Positions 6,756 to 9,272 of a stretch of 9,272 bases of DNA are shown here, in pieces. Numbering within the stretch: position 1 is the stretch's first letter; each line of letters starts with the position of its first letter. The notes beneath the pieces were generated by a model. It was not told the origin of the DNA, did no database searches, and saw only the letters and a program-made list of their open reading frames with translations. The stretch spans positions 1 through 9,272 of the forward strand of contig JAEOUL010000285.1 of NCBI GenBank assembly GCA_016839345.1, read 5' to 3'. Source of the stretch: Candidatus Thorarchaeota archaeon. GTDB lineage: Archaea; Asgardarchaeota; Thorarchaeia; Thorarchaeales; Thorarchaeaceae. The translations under genes were made by a program, and so were the position numbers.

Positions 6756-6959
6756 GTGATTAATTTACCAACAATACTTGACAGGAACTGCTGTAATGGA
6801 TGTGGGGCTTGTGTTAAAACATGCAGATATGGCGTCTACGAGAAACTAGATGAAAAACCACAAGTGGCTCATGTCATGTATTGTAAGGAATGTGGGAACT
6901 GTATTGAAGAGTGCCCCAATGGGTGCATATCCTTCCGTAACAGAACGAAGAAAAGTTGA
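6756..6959 (+). CDS. Small 2[4Fe-4S] ferredoxin
   Basis: Soluble electron carrier of 67 residues, the normal size for clostridial-type ferredoxins. Two cluster motifs are intact: Cys13, Cys16, Cys19 and Cys23 (CNGCGACVKTC), and Cys43, Cys46, Cys49 and Cys53 (CKECGNCIEECP). Extra cysteines occur at 12 and 57. The second motif has the usual Pro after its last Cys, while the first has Arg24 there, which may shift the environment of that cluster. The tail is basic (RNRTKKS). The start is a GTG. A TAG at 6738-6740 closes the frame upstream, and no ATG lies between, so the start is confined to this region. Its redox partner is unknown. The surrounding acyl-CoA genes make a low-potential donor or acceptor role plausible but unproven. 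Confidence 0.85.
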   Translation: MINLPTILDRNCCNGCGACVKTCRYGVYEKLDEKPQVAHVMYCKECGNCIEECPNGCISFRNRTKKS

Positions 6960-6979
6960 GTTGGGAATAAATGGAAAGG

Positions 6980-6995
6980 AGAGCCCGAAGGCTCT
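6980..6995 (-). terminator. Hairpin with UUCG loop between convergent genes
   Basis: The inverted repeat AGAGCC/GGCTCT has a 4-base loop. Read on the minus strand the loop is C(UUCG)G, an unusually stable tetraloop, followed by a pyrimidine-rich CTCCTTTCCATTTATT tract. It lies 8 nt past the DUF35 stop and 20 nt past the ferredoxin stop. This suits an RNA 3' end for the thiolase-DUF35 unit, with possible use in the other direction. Confidence 0.55.
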
Positions 6996-7003
6996 ACCTA
7001 TTA

Positions 7004-7417
7004 CTATACTAGCCACTTGTAAGTAGCCATTTTGTCTTGTTTTTCAAAAGCAAGTTTGAGAGGCATTCCAACAGTTGGAGGTCCCATTGGATTTGTTATG
7101 TGGGCTGTTAACCGTAGACCAGATGGGAATTCTCCTATAGCAACAATATATGGCTGCTTCGATGATAGACTTGCTGGAGCAAAGTCCACAATGACATATG
7201 AGTAGAGCTTTGCTTCTCGTTCTGTAAATTCTGTAAGTTCACAGTCACTCATGTCTTTTTGACAGTGCTGTCTTGGAGGTAGATATTCAGCTCCACACTT
7301 AGTGCACTTGCTCTTCATGAGTTTCTGTTCATCAAGTGCTTCTAGAAACTTCTGGAAGAAAGGTGTAACAGCCTTGTCTGTGGAGTATCCAAGATAGATC
7401 TCTTTTTGTTCTGCCAC
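7004..7417 (-). CDS. DUF35 Zn-ribbon/OB-fold protein, thiolase partner
   Basis: 137-residue acyl-CoA-associated protein. An N-terminal helix (about 15-35) is followed by a rubredoxin-like Zn knuckle CTKCGAEYLPPRQHC (Cys38, Cys41, Cys52), then an OB-fold (about 60-135) with PYIVAIGEF and GLRLTAHI strands. In the archaeal thiolase/HMG-CoA synthase complex, DUF35 bridges the enzymes and lends part of the CoA-binding site. Here it directly follows the thiolase with a 3-nt gap, so a stable complex with that thiolase is likely. The usual fourth ligand (CxxC) is CQKD, with Asp55 in place of Cys. Cys59 is the next candidate ligand. The start is GTG at 7417. No ATG precedes the Zn knuckle apart from one at codon 34, which would remove the N-terminal helix. 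Confidence 0.88.
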   Translation of the reverse strand: MAEQKEIYLGYSTDKAVTPFFQKFLEALDEQKLMKSKCTKCGAEYLPPRQHCQKDMSDCELTEFTEREAKLYSYVIVDFAPASLSSKQPYIVAIGEFPSGLRLTAHITNPMGPPTVGMPLKLAFEKQDKMATYKWLV

Positions 7418-7420
7418 TCT

Positions 7421-8587
7421 TTACCAACCCCTCTCAAAAATGAACACGTTGACGAACTGACCTGATTGTCCGACATTATGTGCTAGACCAAGCTTCACAT
7501 CATCAATCTGCCTAGATGGATTTTCAGCTTCGCCTCTCATCTGCTTCAAGATCTCGTAGGTCATTGAAACTCCAGTCGCACCTAATGGATGTCCCTTGCT
7601 TTTGAGACCGCCATCACAGTTCACAGGAATCCTGCCATCATGATACATCTCTTTATTCTCGACCATCTCCGGACCTTTGCCAGGCTCGGCAAAACCTAGG
7701 TCTTCATATGCAATGAGTTCTGCAATGGTAAAGCAATCATGAACTTGAGCCATGTCGATGTCCTTAGGCTCAACTCCAGCCATCTTGTAAGCTGCTTTTC
7801 CTGCACGCTTTGCTCCTGGAATTGATGTTAAACTCGTACGGTCCTGAATCATCATCTCAGATGCACCGGCTCCGATACCCTTTATCCACATTGGTCGGTC
7901 TGTGAATTCATTCACAACGTCTTCAGCAGCTATAACGACAGCGGCAGCACCATCGGTAATGAGACTACAGTCATAGAGATTCAATGGTCTGCAAATTGGA
8001 ACAGCATTGTTTGCTTCTTCGAAGGACACCTCTTTCGGGAGATGTGCCTTTGGATTCTGAGCACCATAATGATGAGATTTCACCGATATCTTTGCAAGGG
8101 TATCATGTTCCATTCCATATTCGCTCATATATCGAGAAGCCATCAAGGCATAAAATGCAGGGAAACTAATACCAAATGGATATTCCCAACGCATGTCTCC
8201 AGCCTGCGACATATACTCTGTTGCAGTGGCTGATGAAACACGATTCATCTGTTCAACACCCAAGACCAACATCACATCATAGAGTCCAGCAGATACCATT
8301 CCCCATGCAGCTCTCAGGCTTGCAGTTCCAGTGGTGCATGCAGATTCAACTCTCATGTGTGGTTTGTCAAATAATCCAAGATAATCAGCTATCAAAGCAG
8401 AACCTGCGCCCTGACCGCTGAATTGCGATGCGGCATAAGAGAGGACGCTAGCTTCAATCTTGTCCTGTGTGATTCCTTCATCGTAAATTGGTTTGTAAGC
8501 CTCAGCACAGAGCTCTCTCATTGTGGCATCGTATCTTTTTCCAAACTTGCTGTGGCCGCCAGCGACAACAGCTACTTTTCTTGCCAA
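7421..8587 (-). CDS. Thiolase (SCP-x/acetyl-CoA acetyltransferase type)
   Basis: 388-residue thiolase-fold enzyme that cleaves 3-oxoacyl-CoA to acetyl-CoA plus a shortened acyl-CoA, or condenses two acyl-CoAs. The nucleophile is Cys84 in VESACTTGTAS. Also present are HDCF at 283-286 (His283, Cys285), typical of the SCP-x/archaeal branch, and KGHPLGATG with His333. The C-terminal Cys of classical biosynthetic/degradative thiolases is absent (AHNVGQSGQ instead), so Cys285 is the likely acid/base. Archaeal members of this branch work with DUF35, encoded immediately downstream, and often with HMG-CoA synthase, which is absent here. The start is TTG at 8587, supported by a strong GGAGGT 8 nt upstream. 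With the crotonases and dehydrogenase in this window it could complete a beta-oxidation turn. A mevalonate-pathway role cannot be excluded. Confidence 0.92.
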   Translation of the reverse strand: MARKVAVVAGGHSKFGKRYDATMRELCAEAYKPIYDEGITQDKIEASVLSYAASQFSGQGAGSALIADYLGLFDKPHMRVESACTTGTASLRAAWGMVSAGLYDVMLVLGVEQMNRVSSATATEYMSQAGDMRWEYPFGISFPAFYALMASRYMSEYGMEHDTLAKISVKSHHYGAQNPKAHLPKEVSFEEANNAVPICRPLNLYDCSLITDGAAAVVIAAEDVVNEFTDRPMWIKGIGAGASEMMIQDRTSLTSIPGAKRAGKAAYKMAGVEPKDIDMAQVHDCFTIAELIAYEDLGFAEPGKGPEMVENKEMYHDGRIPVNCDGGLKSKGHPLGATGVSMTYEILKQMRGEAENPSRQIDDVKLGLAHNVGQSGQFVNVFIFERGW

Positions 8588-8595
8588 GTTTTCTA

Positions 8596-8601
8596 ACCTC
8601 C
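8596..8601 (-). promoter_or_regulatory. Strong Shine-Dalgarno site for the TTG-started thiolase
   Basis: GGAGGT on the minus strand, 8 nt before TTG at 8587. It confirms the unusual TTG start, which begins MARKVAVVAGGHSKFGK, the normal N-terminus of this family. Confidence 0.7.
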
Positions 8602-8607
8602 GTGGGA

Positions 8608-8639
8608 AGAGCCTTCTCTAATTTATCAGAGCCTGGCTC
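8608..8639 (-). promoter_or_regulatory. Operator-like repeats in the thiolase upstream region
   Basis: Plus-strand AGAGCC occurs at 8608-8613 and again at 8628-8633, 20 bp apart (about two helical turns). The second copy is part of a perfect palindrome GAGCC-T-GGCTC at 8629-8639. An AT-rich TAATTTATC at 8619-8627 lies between the repeats, and another TATA-like run is at 8639-8648. A regulator site is possible, but the repeats are short. Confidence 0.25.
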
Positions 8640-8716
8640 ATATTGTTTACAGTATGTAACTCTGCATTAAGCACGGGGTCTTAAGGTTGACGATTAACCA
8701 TGAAAAAGAGAAGAAT

Positions 8717-8736
8717 GACCCCGTAGGGCCGGGGTC
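8717..8736 (-). terminator. Hairpin terminator after enoyl-CoA hydratase C
   Basis: A seven-pair GC-rich stem GACCCCG/CGGGGTC with a 6-base loop begins 13 nt past the stop at 8750. On the minus strand it is followed by ATTCTTCTCTTTTTCA. GC stem plus T-rich tract is a good terminator shape. A further ACGGGGTC at 8673-8680 can pair with the 8717-8724 arm instead. Confidence 0.55.
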
Positions 8737-8749
8737 AAATAAAGATATA

Positions 8750-9272
8750 CTATTCTCCAGTGAATTTTCCGCGTCTTTTCTCAAAGACTGAGGCGATTCC
8801 CTCAGCAAGATCCTTTGTGTGGAAACATTGAACACCAGCGTCAGCTTGAAACTCGAAATTGTGTTTATAGTCACTCTCGAAAGCCATATGCGTCGCTTGT
8901 TTTGCAAGCTTCATAGCTACTGGTGCATTTCCACCAAACTTTGCTCCGAACCACATAGCTTGGCTCAATAATTCATCCTTGCTAACAACCTTGCTCACAA
9001 GTCCCATATCTAGAGCCTCTTGCGCTGTGACTTGCCCACCAGTTAGAATCATCTCCATGGCCTTTCCAAGTCCAACAATTCTGGGGAGTCTAGCGCATCC
9101 TCCCCATGATGGAAGTAATCCAATTCCAACCTCTACTGCTCCAAGCTTTGCCTCAGTATCACAGATTCGGATGTCAGAGGCGAGAGCAAGTTCGAAACCA
9201 CCGCCAAGACAAAGTCCATTAACGGCTGCTATTACTGGCTTGGAGAGCTTTGCAACAGTATCGATAGCTTCG
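8750..9272 (-). CDS. Enoyl-CoA hydratase/crotonase family protein C (5' end outside window)
   Basis: The frame is open from the stop at 8750 to the right edge, giving the last 173 residues; the N-terminal third lies outside. The fragment starts near AKLSKPVIAAVNGLCLGGGFEL, with Glu27 of the fragment in GGGFELALAS and Glu47 in LGAVEVGIGLLP. The 20-residue spacing equals that of Glu114/Glu134 in A and B, so a hydratase-competent site is likely. The loop after the second Glu reads LPSWGGCARLPR, with Trp-Gly-Gly where A and B have NGG/YGG. The C-terminus (FEKRRGKFTGE) differs clearly from the shared A/B tail, so C is an older paralogue. A terminator-like hairpin separates it from the thiolase, so it may belong to its own unit or be linked by read-through. 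Confidence 0.9.
   Translation of the reverse strand, partial: EAIDTVAKLSKPVIAAVNGLCLGGGFELALASDIRICDTEAKLGAVEVGIGLLPSWGGCARLPRIVGLGKAMEMILTGGQVTAQEALDMGLVSKVVSKDELLSQAMWFGAKFGGNAPVAMKLAKQATHMAFESDYKHNFEFQADAGVQCFHTKDLAEGIASVFEKRRGKFTGE

Noticed and set aside
8647..8907. Minus-strand open frame of 86 codons overlapping the end of crotonase C
   Set aside because: It is in another frame over the conserved crotonase C C-terminus and runs through the terminator hairpin; the crotonase frame explains the sequence.
9058..9058. Internal ATG as the start of crotonase C
   Set aside because: The frame continues upstream to the window edge with conserved crotonase sequence including both catalytic glutamates, so the gene is cut by the window and does not start here.
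1..9272. CRISPR arrays, tRNA/rRNA genes, insertion sequences, defence or toxin-antitoxin systems
   Set aside because: No regular direct repeats, cloverleaf or rRNA-like segments, transposase motifs or terminal inverted repeats were seen; nearly all the sequence is accounted for by metabolic genes and short promoter gaps.

Overview
The window looks archaeal, most likely from an uncultured lineage such as an Asgard archaeon (e.g. Thorarchaeota-like). This placement is an inference from gene content and was not tested. The clues are: a thiolase coupled to a DUF35 Zn-ribbon/OB-fold partner; a 3-hydroxyacyl-CoA dehydrogenase with a duplicated C-terminal domain; GGAGGT/GGTGAT-type ribosome binding sites together with TTG and GTG starts; short intergenic spaces with TATA-like elements; and a gene that may be read from a leaderless transcript. 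No mobile element, CRISPR array, tRNA or rRNA was found, and no gene-free stretch exceeds about 165 bp.

Layout. At the left edge (3-152, +) is the 3' end of an unrecognised gene, tail to tail with an FGGY carbohydrate kinase (161-1618, -). The kinase is divergent from a metallo-beta-lactamase-fold hydrolase (about 1708-2640, +) and shares an 89-bp promoter gap with it. Next is a four-gene minus-strand cluster, in transcription order: enoyl-CoA hydratase B (6199-5414), nitroreductase-family flavoprotein (5368-4604), 3-hydroxyacyl-CoA dehydrogenase (4598-3471) and enoyl-CoA hydratase A (3451-2666). A small plus-strand island follows, with an unknown helical protein (6335-6688) and an eight-Cys ferredoxin (6756-6959). 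A second minus-strand unit encodes an SCP-x-like thiolase (8587-7421) and its DUF35 partner (7417-7004). Upstream of it, at the right edge, lies a third enoyl-CoA hydratase (9272-8750, cut by the window), separated from the thiolase by 162 bp with a terminator-like hairpin and an alternative pairing arm.

Function. Crotonase, 3-hydroxyacyl-CoA dehydrogenase and thiolase are three consecutive steps of beta-oxidation, or of its reversal: enoyl-CoA to 3-hydroxyacyl-CoA to 3-oxoacyl-CoA to acetyl-CoA plus shortened acyl-CoA. No acyl-CoA dehydrogenase, acyl-CoA synthetase/CoA-transferase, ETF or HMG-CoA synthase is in the window, so direction and chain length cannot be read from it. The nitroreductase-family protein inside the operon and the nearby ferredoxin are candidate redox partners only. 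The kinase and the MBL hydrolase look like separate functions.

The genes are recognisable families. The less ordinary points are the split dehydrogenase/hydratase arrangement, the near-identical 3' ends of two crotonase paralogues, the flavoprotein inside the operon, the altered Zn-knuckle of the DUF35 protein and the possible attenuator before the thiolase. I did not find a clearly new system.
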